64,000 bases of DNA from Micropterus salmoides (taxonomy: Eukaryota; Chordata; Actinopteri; Centrarchiformes; Centrarchidae). Numbering within the stretch: position 1 is the stretch's first letter; every line of letters begins with the position of its first letter. The position numbers and the translations under genes were made by a program. Location: positions 1 through 64,000 of the forward strand of contig NW_024041373.1 of NCBI RefSeq assembly GCF_014851395.1. The letters are read 5' to 3'. Shown here in pieces: positions 46,601 to 54,502 of the stretch. The notes under the pieces are model-generated. The model saw only the letters and a program-made list of their open reading frames with translations, was not told where the DNA came from and made no database searches.

Positions 46601-49600
46601 GTGGCACTACATGTAAAGTCAGTGCATAAAAAATCTGGACCATCATATTGTATAATGGTCCCGTGAGTTGGGGTGATTTCTGATACAGGTCTGTACCTCT
46701 GGACTGTCTTTCCGCTGAGGTTTGGAGCGTTTGCCCTCTGCCTGAGAACTCTTCAGGCCGTCTTTCTTTCGCTTCTTTCCAGAGTCCTGAGGCCAGCAGT
46801 GGGAGGTCAAGTCTGAACATGTTTCCAACAAAACCTCATGGAAAACCTTGTTAGCGATGCTCCCTGGAAGCAAGAGACACATATACAGAAAGTTACCTCA
46901 AAACTGCACACACAAAACAATCCTGTACATTGAAGTCAACCCTATATGGAGACGTACTGGCAACAAACCAGAGAAAGAGACTTTTCACAGATGCACCCAG
47001 CAAGCAACCCAAACTTTACACATCAATAGAAGATTTTATTAAACAACAAAAAAAAGCCCACATGAAAGGCTTGAGCGTTTTAACACATGTAAGAATGTAG
47101 CTGATGAGACCAGGTACTGCTGTGTGTGTGGGGAGCTCTCAAGTTATTCATGAAGTGCATATGCATGTGTGTATGCAGCAGATGCAGTACACATTCCTGC
47201 CAGTACACAGCAATGCACCAACAAAGGCAGGGGAAAAGAAGCTGGCAAGCTAGCAATCCTGAACATAAACAATGCTGAAATTTAAATGTAGAAAATCAGC
47301 TGTGCAAATGTTTTATGAGGAAGGAAATACATTCAACATGTTTGTCAGACTTCAAGGATTCACAATGTGTTTTGGTGAGTAACAATGAACGTAAAGATTA
47401 ACACTTGTTTGTTTACAAGAAACTCCACTGGGAACCTGTAACCTCAACAGCAAACAGTATATTTGATTTTTAGTTGAGACAATGCAATTTATTCAACATA
47501 GTTCCAATACAGAGCATGAAACTGATATGCTGCACAGAGTTTACAGCTAATGCTAATTTTCAACTCTTGTCCTTTGTTGGGCTTTTACAGGTACTGTTTA
47601 ACCAGACAGCTTTCAGTAACACTAAACCACAATACAATAAGTTATGAAAATACAATTAAATGCACAAAAACCAATGCACCTTGGCCACGTAGAGTACAAT
47701 TAGCTCATGGGTACAGATCTGGTTTGGTTCTAGCCAGCACCTAATAGTTGTAGTAGAATATTTTATATCTGGAATTGAATTGATTTTAGTTGGTAATGTG
47801 TTCCAGAGTTGACAGACGGTATTTCAGTTACCATTGCCCATTCTCCTAGTTACTCTGTTACGGTCTTATCTTTGGATATATCTGGAAAAGGGCTCTGGGG
47901 CTGGACTGTGAAAACATTGTTTGAGAAAACAAAAAAGTGCAAAGCTTTCAAAAAGGTACGCAGATTGTATCTTTTTGTCCATTATTTTCACTGCTTGATT
48001 GTTAAAAGCTTAAATAATTAAAGGAGGACTCTGGTTCATTGCAACATTTTAGTTAATAACACTGGTCAGACCAATGCTGTGTTATAGGGAAAAATAAGGT
48101 GAGCAGTAAAATTATTGCCCAAACTGTCAGTTTACAGACGCACTTCCTGCTTCAACTTTGACCTACTGTACTTACTGTAGTTAAGCGCACTCAGTTAAGT
48201 GAAAAGACGAGTTATACAATATCAACTCATGGTTTCAATAGTTCAAAAGTTGAAACCTTAACTTTGGGGCTGCACTGAATGCAGACCTTCTTCTGTGTGT
48301 ATTTCTCAGATTGCTTCACCTGGGATTCCCAGCAGCAGCAGGTAGAGTGAGGCGGCGTGCAGACTGATCACCCTCTGCTGGACGTTGGCCGCTTTGGCTT
48401 TTCCCGCCAGGACAAAGAAGGACAGCACGGCCACCAGAGACTTGACCGACACCCCGCTCTCCCCAAGAGTGGCCCAGATACTCTGCAGTGCAACATGGGA
48501 GACAGCTGGTGCTTACTGCTGCTACCCAACAGGAAAACAGATACACAGCAGACTGATGTTTTGCATCAAGGTCAAAGCACACAGCAAGTTTTGGGATTGA
48601 TTACCCAGCTTTCACTGAGCCACTAGTTTCAGTATATGTTAGTACACTATAGGGGAAGTAAGTCACTAAAAGCTTGTAGAAAGTCCCCTCCCAAATACTG
48701 TTTGCAACACAGGAATGATTGCAGTCAATTTAAACAATCGGTTGCAAAAAAGTAGCACAATGCTTGCTCTAGTCAGCTTTTATAGGAGTGTGTACTGCTT
48801 CATAGTAAGGATGCCTCCTAACAGTTGACCAAACCTCCACAGTCAGGGAGCTGCACCTTGTCAATAGGGCCGTGACAAAAGTATCAGGTGGATGGTTGCT
48901 CTTCTCTTGTAACAGTCACAAGCGATATGGGGCACTTTACTGCTAACTAGAACTGTCAAAACTAGCCAAAAATACTTGATTATTCCTTCAAAAAAACACA
49001 TAGATTCGAACCATCTGAATGTCTATTTTTGCACATTATGTCCATAAGAGGGCAAACTAATACAACAAGAGGCATAACTACTTGGATATGTATATTTATT
49101 TCAACATAAACATGTTCACAAGGAAAGTTAAAATCAAGGGCAACTGGACGTGAAGATACGTGGAGACGTTCCACCTCTTATCAGAAAGGCTTTTTCAGTT
49201 CTGAAGGGAATCCCAGCCATTTAACCTGTGTGTGGTCATTCTCCAGGTGAAGAATCCCACTTGCTTTGTTAGTGCTCCTGTCTTTAACTAAACATGTATT
49301 TTAAAAGATCTACATACTTACGCAGAGGACAGAGTGAAGAGTTTTACCTGTGGAGCTCCATCTGTGCCTGCAGCCTGTTGATCAGCAGCAGCATGGTCGA
49401 GTAAACACTGGTACAGGGTTCTGAAGTCCTTGTCTCCACTGAGTGTGAGCTCTTCCTCTGTGGTGTCATCTAGTGGTTTTCTCTCTGTGAACTCCAAGTC
49501 CCACACTGCGTCCACCCAGGCTGGAGATCACAACAGTTATCACATAACCTAACAGACAGTGTCTCAGAACTTGGAAGAATTAAACGCAGGTAAATGTTCG

Positions 49601-50644
49601 CGTGCGAAAAGTTGGATTCCTCATTGTCTCCATGTAAGGATTTAGCTTAATTTAACACTGTGAAAGATATTTTCACCCTCAGAACAATGATGTGTGTGCC
49701 TTTTAAATTGAACTACTCAAGAGCTGTAGAAAGAGCTGCTAACCCTCAAAGAACACCATCACCTGTCTAAATGCTGTTTCAGGCGTTTAAATAGGGCTGC
49801 AACTAGTGATTATTTTCATTACAGTTAGAATGACAATATTAACTGAATTAGATAAAATCATACAAATGTACCTACATAATAATGATATGGAGTATGTAAT
49901 ATTGCAGTGCGTTCTGGTAATGACAAGTGAACGTTAATGTTCAGGTAACAAGAGTTGGAACACTTTTACACTACTACTGATAGTGTCTTTATTTATGTGG
50001 TGGGTTTATTAGATGTACTTTATCCTGCATTTTTTTTTTGCAGTCGACATGTATTTGTTTATTGTTAATATTCAGTAAACATACGTGAGTTTACTTAATG
50101 TTATGTGTAGAGCCTTGCGCCAACCCCGGTTAATTAACTTGTCAACTTGCCTCGTTTAAGCGTCATTAATTCTTGGTAACGTTGCAACATGGCTCTAACA
50201 CCTTTAGGCGTATTAACTAAGGTTCAAACCTCTACTCTACAATTCGGTGTGCAGGACACAGGGTAAGCTGTGGAGGACAGTAGTGTGTGTCACATGTTTG
50301 CCGAATTCTCCACTGGCTCCAAACGAATCAGGTATAATGTTTGAAGTTTCGTTTTAACTATCTTATGCTTCCAAACCAGCCAGAATAGTCTCATTAGTAA
50401 GATATGTAATGGATCGTTGTTCTTTCTGGGATAACAGCAGTAATGTTACAGGGCACAAAACCCGGGAAATAGCTCATTTTTGCGTTAGCAGTAACGTTAC
50501 AGTTTCCTTGACAAACTGAATTAATTTCACCCCCGTTAGTTAATAGAATAAGGAAGATTGTTTGCGACATACATAACTATACATAATTTTACCTTCCGGA
50601 ATGTCATTTAACTTCAGAAACTGCAGCGCAGATATCAAATCCAT
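20419..50644 (-). CDS. ncapd3: Condensin-2 complex subunit D3 (non-SMC condensin II subunit), complete gene
   Basis: CAP-D3 is the HEAT-repeat subunit of condensin II, which compacts chromosomes in the nucleus from prophase. Exons: 50644-50593, 49520-49348, 48482-48320, 46863-46697, 45819-45649, 45557-45496, 45417-45330, 44869-44736, 43246-43174, 42981-42856, 40675-40423, 40200-40162, 39727-39710, 39116-39024, 38853-38780, 38596-38462, 38087-37867, 37639-37448, 37339-37242, 37155-37046, 36268-36161, 35419-35305, 33732-33637, 33467-33229, 32757-32678, 31590-31453, 31237-31104, 30834-30626, 29308-29198, 28898-28731, 27127-27015, 25472-25408, 21064-21017, 20795-20733, 20545-20497, 20449-20419. 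They total 4209 nt, 1402 residues plus stop, versus about 1498 in human. Every junction is AG/GT and every phase matches. I aligned the translation with human NCAPD3 from memory and it is collinear throughout. The last exon is the least certain. No frameshift or internal stop was seen. Confidence 0.95.
22250..22295. mobile_element. Orphan right end of a TIR element
   Basis: The sequence CCATATCAGTCGATCCCTAA, read inversely, gives TTAGGGATCGACTGATATGG, a typical fish hAT-like terminus. Its left end was not identified. Confidence 0.35.
22290..24728. mobile_element. ~2.4-kb TIR element, copy 2 (with nested insertions), in ncapd3 intron 32
   Basis: Homologous in order to 11858-14091. The shared blocks are GTCAGGCCAAACAAGAATCA (22450), GTGTACCACCGGTATTATGT (22699), ACTGCGGTCTAACTGTT (23028) and GGAGTTTACCCGAGTTTCCA (24565). 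The right end CTACACATGGCCCCTTTAA matches the copy 1 terminus. A foreign block at about 23123-24475 interrupts the homology, and a SINE sits inside that block. The left terminus is not clear. Confidence 0.65.
24213..24399 (-). mobile_element. tRNA-derived SINE, copy A
   Basis: Read on the minus strand it starts with a tRNA-like head (GATGGCGCAATGGATAAGAC as box A region, GACCCGGGTTCAC as box B region). It ends with the tail GTCGCTTTGGATAAAAGCGT, then GGCTAAATGAATAAATGTAA with short AAATGT repeats. Two further copies occur in this window. Confidence 0.75.
25485..25513. repeat. (CA)n microsatellite upstream of ncapd3 exon 32
   Basis: About 14 CA units on the plus strand lie about 13 bases upstream of the exon 32 acceptor. 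On the transcribed strand this is a (TG)n tract inside the polypyrimidine/branch-point region. Confidence 0.95.
26180..26415 (+). mobile_element. Retrotransposon 3'-end fragment (fish type)
   Basis: Contains GTCACCAAGTACTTGCTCAT, then GAATTGGTGCTATATAAATG. This is the familiar order at the 3' end of a common fish LINE/SINE family. Degenerate, in ncapd3 intron 31. Confidence 0.45.
27015..30834 (-). CDS. ncapd3: ncapd3 exons 28-31 (residues 1118-1317)
   Basis: Exon 28 gives ASFADEELPLDGDGADILSE and TFNILSLKEMKLQAI. Exon 29 gives VQKKAFIENTVPVIISLKSL, aligned with human VQKRNFIENIIPIIISLKT. Exon 30 gives TMQDYRNEVKEFFSGDEQLA and ends in a charged coil. Exon 31 is Pro-rich (HSGTGSPVRPRPLLPFSFAT), marking the start of the disordered tail. 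A (TCA)n microsatellite lies in the intron just past the exon 30 donor. Confidence 0.92.
27975..28488. mobile_element. hAT-like miniature element with 8-bp duplication
   Basis: The left end is TAGGGCTGAGCACATTAACG and the inverse of the right end is TAGTGCTGGGCAATGATTAA. Flanks are ATGAAAAT (27967-27974) and ATAAAAAT (28489-28496), identical at 7 of 8 positions. The element is 514 bp with no transposase, in ncapd3 intron 30. Confidence 0.75.
28627..28672. repeat. (ATT/ATC)n trinucleotide repeat
   Basis: Three TAT units pass into about 12 CAT units, in intron 30 about 60 bases past the exon 30 donor on the transcribed strand. Confidence 0.95.
29400..30440. mobile_element. Composite of fish interspersed repeats in ncapd3 intron 28
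   Basis: GGGCCAGCAGGGGGCGACTC near 29421 and CTTATATATAGTCTATGTCT near 30046 are typical of one common fish repeat. CATAATAGGTCTCCTTTAA at about 30414-30432 looks like the terminus of a TTAA-type miniature element. Boundaries are uncertain. Confidence 0.45.
31104..33732 (-). CDS. ncapd3: ncapd3 exons 23-27 (residues 889-1117), Cnd1-type condensin core
   Basis: This is the most conserved part. Exon 24 reads GKLCLQHEELVQKYLPVFAR, then VAVRNNVVVIMCDLCVRYTN, then HYIPNISACLRDSE and TLIMLTNLLQ. Exon 25 reads EEFVKWKGSLFFRFMVALVD. Exon 26 reads LLHLLLKKNPEMFSQHFIEC and IFHFNCYSKHKSYNKFPQNE. Exon 27 reads YRFLLEHFTDAQRFNITNKI. These are the hallmarks of the Cnd1 domain shared by condensin D subunits. 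Exon 25 lies only about 21 bases from a miniature TIR element. Confidence 0.96.
31971..32095 (-). mobile_element. tRNA-derived SINE, copy B (head only)
   Basis: Matches copies A and C over the tRNA-like head and middle (GACGGCGCAGTGGATAAGAC and GACCTGGGTTCAAATCCCC on the minus strand). It stops before the AAAGCGTC tail. Lies in ncapd3 intron 25. Confidence 0.65.
32358..32657. mobile_element. ~300-bp TIR miniature element next to ncapd3 exon 25
   Basis: Ends are AAGCGCAATTTATACTTCTG and, inverted, AAAGGCCCATTTATACTGCT, both continuing into GCGT and CTACG-rich sequence. The element is far more GC- and CpG-rich than its surroundings and contains repeated CTACG/CGTAG words. No coding capacity. 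Confidence 0.75.
33879..35003. mobile_element. TTAA-type miniature element, interrupted copy
   Basis: TTAAAGAGGTGTTATTATGG starts the copy, and CTTTGCAAAGTGAAAAAGCC matches the inverse of the far end of the intact copy at 61242-61749. The inner part resumes at about 34925 (TTTGAAAATGAAACCATGTA, then CCTGTTCTGGTACAATC). An hAT-like element splits it. The last ~50 bases of the far end are missing. Confidence 0.75.
34249..34916. mobile_element. hAT-like element nested in the TTAA-type element
   Basis: The left end is TAGGGCTGCAGCTAACGATG and the inverse of the right end is TAGGGCTGAAACAATTCATT. Flanks are GTTGTTAC (34241-34248) and GTTGTTCC (34917-34924), 7 of 8 identical. The element is 668 bp with no full-length transposase. 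Confidence 0.8.
35305..38087 (-). CDS. ncapd3: ncapd3 exons 17-22 (residues 608-888)
   Basis: Landmarks are VVQKAWLHGVVPAVVDSE (human IQKAWLRGVVPVVMD), RYFSRAFTIWSKQKKFTQRF (human YLNKAFHIWSKKEKF), CHILCVMGDIAVHL (human GHILCVIGHIAKHL), SLEVICAAVETLYQLGRSED, LASIILRENGTQNLNEELM and VKHLHTLGVASLHCPAKVGK. For exon 21 I chose the donor after 36161 (ATG before GTGAGA), because it joins NEELM directly to VKHLHTLG exactly as in human DEDLLVKYIFTLG. A second donor at 36104 would add 19 unmatched residues in frame. Confidence 0.93.
36343..36985. mobile_element. hAT-like element with 8-bp duplication in ncapd3 intron 20
   Basis: The left end is CAGTGGTTGGCAATAGGCGG and the inverse of the right end is CAGGGGTCGGCAAATAATTC. 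Flanks are GTTTACAC (36335-36342) and GTTTAAAC (36986-36993), 7 of 8 identical. The element is 643 bp and non-coding. Confidence 0.75.
38462..40675 (-). CDS. ncapd3: ncapd3 exons 11-16 (residues 404-607), including an 18-nt micro-exon
   Basis: Exon 11 carries FSVDVVMVLLEQPER and LPHKFLIQSLLFARRMDD. Exons 12 (39 nt) and 13 (18 nt, residues GVEDVP) and the start of exon 14 encode a poorly conserved linker, where human has a different serine-rich linker. Exons 15-16 return to strong conservation: LLRRVKDSKTNVRKSALQ, then SRDPAVSVKKKALQCVGELL. The phases (1, 1, 1, 1, 0) are consistent throughout. A SINE (39831-40027) and a TIR element (40746-41835) lie in the neighbouring introns. Confidence 0.92.
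39831..40027 (-). mobile_element. tRNA-derived SINE, copy C (near full length)
   Basis: The head, on the minus strand, is GATGACGCAGTGGATAAGAC then GACCCAGGTTCAATTCCCC. The tail is GTCGCTGTGGATAAAAGCGT then CGGCTAAATGAAG. This is the most complete of the three copies and lies in ncapd3 intron 12, between two very short exons. Confidence 0.75.
40746..41835. mobile_element. ~1.1-kb TIR element with PIF/Harbinger-like relic
   Basis: The left end is GGGCTGTATTACAGAAAGTT and the inverse of the right end is GGGCCGTATTACAGAGACTT. Both are flanked by CTG (40743-40745 and 41836-41838), a candidate 3-bp duplication. Many subterminal AGGA/TCCT words repeat. A plus-strand frame from about 41018 reads MEQKQLSLNFKSDDLEVFVT, resembling the start of the Myb-like protein of fish Harbinger elements, but it soon hits a stop. 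Confidence 0.65.
42856..45819 (-). CDS. ncapd3: ncapd3 exons 5-10 (residues 186-403), first HEAT block
   Basis: Exon 5 opens with an acidic run (MEVDEAEEEDEEEQ), then FSGQDLMKIRDAVVLLVQSL and LKDKPQIAGNCTQ. Exons 6-7 give FEPVIGEPTF and MAFYGLQLLCSPKHG. Exon 8 gives RVFHRLLYVILMM. Exon 9 gives LVDELKELALPFLQILLQHI. Exon 10 gives MVEKSEFRSHGAQAVGMF and IKWLFNFSRHTK. Each segment has a same-length human counterpart (for example CSPIHG, VFHQMLSVILML, LVDELKE, VVDKSEYR). These are amphipathic helix pairs typical of HEAT repeats. Confidence 0.94.
43938..44354. mobile_element. hAT-like miniature element with perfect 8-bp duplication
   Basis: Flanked by identical TCAGATAT at 43930-43937 and 44355-44362. 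The left end is TTGGCTGGGCAATAAAAC and the inverse of the right end is CTAGGGCTGGGCGATATGAT. The element is 417 bp, AT-rich and non-coding, in ncapd3 intron 8. The perfect duplication suggests a fairly recent insertion. Confidence 0.85.
46697..50644 (-). CDS. ncapd3: ncapd3 exons 1-4 (residues 1-185)
   Basis: The start MDLISALQFLKLNDIPE is followed by AWVDAVWDLEF, which aligns with the WVDTVWELDF block near the human N-terminus. Exon 3 gives SIWATLGESG and LHAASLYLLLLGIPG. Exon 4 gives SIANKVFHEVLLETC and a basic linker (GKKRKKDGLKSSQ) matching the human RKRKKEQPKSSQ region, likely a nuclear-localisation patch. The ATG at 50644 is preferred. An in-frame ATG at 50779 would add 45 residues that do not resemble the family. 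Confidence 0.93.
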
Positions 50645-50690
50645 CTTGTTTATATTTTGAATCAGCCCGCCTGAAACTACACTTCTGTAC

Positions 50691-50758
50691 ACATGCGCAG
50701 AAAACGCATTGTTCGTCACTTCCCCCTTTTCTCTTTCAGCTTTTATTACCGCCATCTT
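50691..50758 (-). promoter_or_regulatory. ncapd3: Probable ncapd3 core promoter (NRF1-like and YY1-like sites)
   Basis: Within 50-115 bases upstream of the start codon are ACATGCGCAG (50691-50700, an NRF1-type half site) and, on the minus strand, AAGATGGCGG (50749-50758, a strong YY1-type site). An ACTTCC ETS-type core lies between them. No TATA box is seen. This combination is typical of TATA-less housekeeping promoters. The sites are inferred from motif match only. Confidence 0.5.
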
Positions 50759-52158
50759 CTGGCCTGGAGCGGGGCCCACATCATCGTCTCAAATCACCCA
50801 CTATATGAGCTCGCCATTCTGTAGTGCTGTCCGAATGTATAGTGATAATTATTATAAAAGTAGTGTACAACCGATGGTCACTAACCAAGCCCTATATACC
50901 ATCATGCATTGTGCTGATAGAAAAAATGACTGTCCGATGGCAATGACGTAGGCCTAATTATAGCCTCGAAATAATGATCGGAGTTAGTGTCCCGCAGTGT
51001 TATTTACATGTAGTCCTCTACATACAGCTCCCTAGGGAGTAGGGAGTTGTGAATGAGTGATGATTTCGGACACAGCCCATGTGTATGGCAGCATCAAAGT
51101 TTGTTTTTGTTCTGTAAATTATTTGTGTCATAACCAAATTAAAATTGGCTGCATAAATTGGTTGAGAGTCTGAACTTTGTATCACCCCTAAAAATAGCAG
51201 ATGCTCCATAATCTTAGTTTAGTAAAACAACTTGCTGTAATGCAGAACATATATTTCTTTAATTTGAAAAGTGTAAACATTTAACGGTGTCACATTGGCC
51301 ATAATTCTTAGTGTAAGAGTTGAGCTATTCAAATAGGCGTAGGCTACTGTATGCCAGTGTGGTCAGTATATGCATGTGATATACATTCTATAGCGCATTA
51401 CTTTGGCACGGTCCAAATCTGCTGTGAGAGGCTGCAAGCTGCAGGGAGAAGGATTCACCTTCCAGTCTGGTTTTGTCTTTTTTCCACTAATTGGCACTTT
51501 CAGGTGATGCTGTGGTAAATTAAATGTTTGAAGTGTATAAGTGCTGACTTGAATGTTGGGGGGATCCTCTATCTCATGTTTATTAGCAGTCATCCTGAGA
51601 GCCTCCACAGTGAAATCTATTTTTCACACCCCTACACAACACAACAGAGGTTTACATTTTCAGTTTAATTCCAGAGGAGATATTATACTACAGTCTGTTG
51701 TACAGTACATCAATGTTAGCTTCTTCAGCAGGCTAACATCACCTGCACTTTATAGAACTTCAACCAGGTTGTATTTTTAGGTCATTTAGCAGAATATTTC
51801 TTTCACAGCTAAGACAGTACAAAAAAGAATATTTAGCTTGTTTTTAACATCATAAAAAATATCACGTTTTGTAACACTTCTTGAGCAAAGAAACGTTTAC
51901 AACAAAATATAAAAAAAACAACTGCTAGTGTATGGGGACCCTAAAGGATGTGACACAGCTCAAATATGGGGACCCTGCCCTTCCTCTTCCCATTGACTTG
52001 CAGACCTGAAGGTCCCCTGGTCTGTCGCAGAGAGCATTGAAAACTGCACTGTTAGTCAGTTTCTCTGTCTTGTTGTGGAATATTACAGAGACACGGGAAT
52101 CATATTGGCACCAGTAATGAAAATCCTTGAACCAAATCCAGCCCAAGTGGGATGCTGG

Positions 52159-52626
52159 TTAGTGTTCTCCTAAGACCACTTTCTGATGGTTTTGGTCTCG
52201 TCTTGGACTCGACCGCATTTGCACTCGGTCTTGTCTCGGTCTTGGACATTGAGGACTTGGGATTTTATTTCAAGACCAGTCAAGACCGTAACTTTGAGAA
52301 TATCAATAATTTGCTTTTGCATTGTCTGATTCATTTGTTAACAACCTAACTTTGATTGGAAGTAAAACATAATGCTTCAAATGCAACCAATAACCCTAAT
52401 TAATGACGGTCACCCCTCCCTGTGATGCTTACGTTGATTTCAGCTCTTAGTGTTTGTATGTGGGTGTTTTAATGGGAATGTGGATCTTTCAGATCAATTT
52501 GTGAAGCACCTATGATCTCGTTCCACATTTTATTGCGTACCATGCAATGCAGGGAACTGGTCTTGGTCTCGACTGGTCTTGGTCTTAATTTGGTCTCGGT
52601 TTGAGCAGTCTTGACTACAACACTAA
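52159..52626. mobile_element. TIR miniature element (GGTCTTG-rich)
   Basis: Begins TTAGTGTTCTCCTAAGACCA; the inverse of the end is TTAGTGTTGTAGTCAAGACT. Inside are dozens of GGTCTTG/GGTCTCG words near both ends. No coding capacity and no clear target-site duplication. Confidence 0.65.
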
Positions 52627-53907
52627 TGTTGGTAATGTAATACTGCATAACAAGAGTCCATGCTTGTAATTAGGCTAATGAAAGACATTAAAAAGTATGA
52701 CTTAATCAGGACCACATAAAGGATCACATCTGGGGTAGCTGGATGGTGGAGCACACTGGTAGACTCAGCCCATACAAATACAGCCACACTTTTTGGTTTT
52801 GGGTTTATTAATGAATGAAGTTTAAAGTTTAAAAGGATGATTGTAAATAGAACTTAGAGCAAAGCATTTGAGATAAAGTGTCCAAAAAATTTACAGGTGT
52901 GTGGGATCTATGTCAGTGTTAGTTTCAGTTCTTCATGACTGAATATCTGCTGAAATATGACCTACCGCCTCAATACCCTTACATTTTGTTGGATTAAAAA
53001 TTAAATATATTTTCAGATCACATTTCAAGTCAGAAAAAGGTGGTAAGTTGGTGATTATTAGTTCATATGTATATGAATGACAAAAAACACAGTTTCTGTA
53101 CAGCCTATACTATACTGTATATGAAAGTGGGAATTTTCTATGACATCCTGTAAGTCACATTTAGGTGCTTGAAGCCAGATTTTCTCCCTAAAATTCTTAA
53201 GTAGTTTTAAAGCTAAAAATAAAGGTTGGAAAATCAATTACTTTCCATACTGTCTGCATGACAACATATGACAAGATAGATTCTGTTTCTGCTTGTTCCA
53301 ACATTACAAATACAACATGACTTAAAACCCACAGCCCACAGTGGAGTTAAAGAGGCTAAGGGGGAACAGTGGTCACCATGAAACCCCTATGAATTAGTGA
53401 TGGTAAACTCCTGCTAATTGACATTAATTACATACTTGATGTCCTTTGTCTGCTCTTCCATCCCTGCTGAGCTTCAGTTCACAAGTCATATGGATCAATT
53501 CAGTTCAATTTATTATTTGTATAAGCAGGCAATTTGTGCTGCAGTAAGCATAAAAAATACATAACAAACTATAAGAAACATGCCGTATATAATAGAAATA
53601 TAGAGCAGAGAACACGGGCCGGATGGCTCACACCAATGCTAGCTTAGCTCATCTCATCAGGCTGTAAGTCCACTGTAGCAGCACAGGGCCCATAGATAGT
53701 TTGAAGCTCACTGAACCTAGAACCATAAGCATATAATATAATACCGGTATACATCATCATTAACAGCACCAGTACATCTCCATTATCAAACAAAACTTGA
53801 CATGTCCGTGTAATTCTGGGCCTCTGAGTCACCACAAGATCAACACTTCAGATAAGACAAGATATACTACACTTCAAGTAGGCTTAAGTAAACATTACAA
53901 ACAGAAT

Positions 53908-53970
53908 TATCGCTATCATTATCACCATCATCACCACCACCGTCTTCATCACCATCACCATCTCCAGCAT
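53908..53970. repeat. Imperfect (CAT/CAC)n trinucleotide repeat
   Basis: Mixed ATC, ACC and CAT units; open frames across it produce His-rich products that are not genes. Confidence 0.8.
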
Positions 53971-54502
53971 CCCCACTCCCACCCATCACCAAGGTAATGG
54001 ACTTGTCCACAACAGCAGCAGTTAGCTTCTCCTGCTATGAAGGAATTCCTATACCTGTTTTTTATGATAATAAGGGCCTTGAAGCGCAGGCTAGATGGTA
54101 ACAGTTTATACTCTGAATTAAAGGGGTGTGCACAATCTGAGCAAATGGCCATTGCTTTTATAAGCACCTCCTTGATGAACATGTGATTCAAACATCTGAA
54201 CTGTACTCCCTCTATCTTACTGCCAACCGTCTATATTTTGATTTAGAGACATTAAGTTGTAGAAAATCGTTGTCATATTGTCTGGATTTCTAAATACCCT
54301 GGTATACTAGTGTTATATTCCACTGGAAATTGTGTGTGTGATTGTCAAACTGTAAGTTTCTGAAAGTTTGTAAATTATCAAAAAAAGTTCTCAGATCAGT
54401 GAGCTGAAGGACTTTGCAGATGTTTGATGAAAAGCCCTCTATTTAAAGCATACTGACGCCTTTATGGTAGCAGCCACTGGACCACCTTTCAGAAGAATGC
54501 TG

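Larger units (their letters stand above)
50780..54502. other. Intergenic stretch between ncapd3 and calhm2
   Basis: I recognise no coding exon on either strand. It contains a TIR element (52159-52626) and a CAT/CAC-rich microsatellite (53908-53970). A minus-strand AATAAA at 53509-53514 is a candidate calhm2 polyadenylation signal about 1 kb past its stop. Confidence 0.5.
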
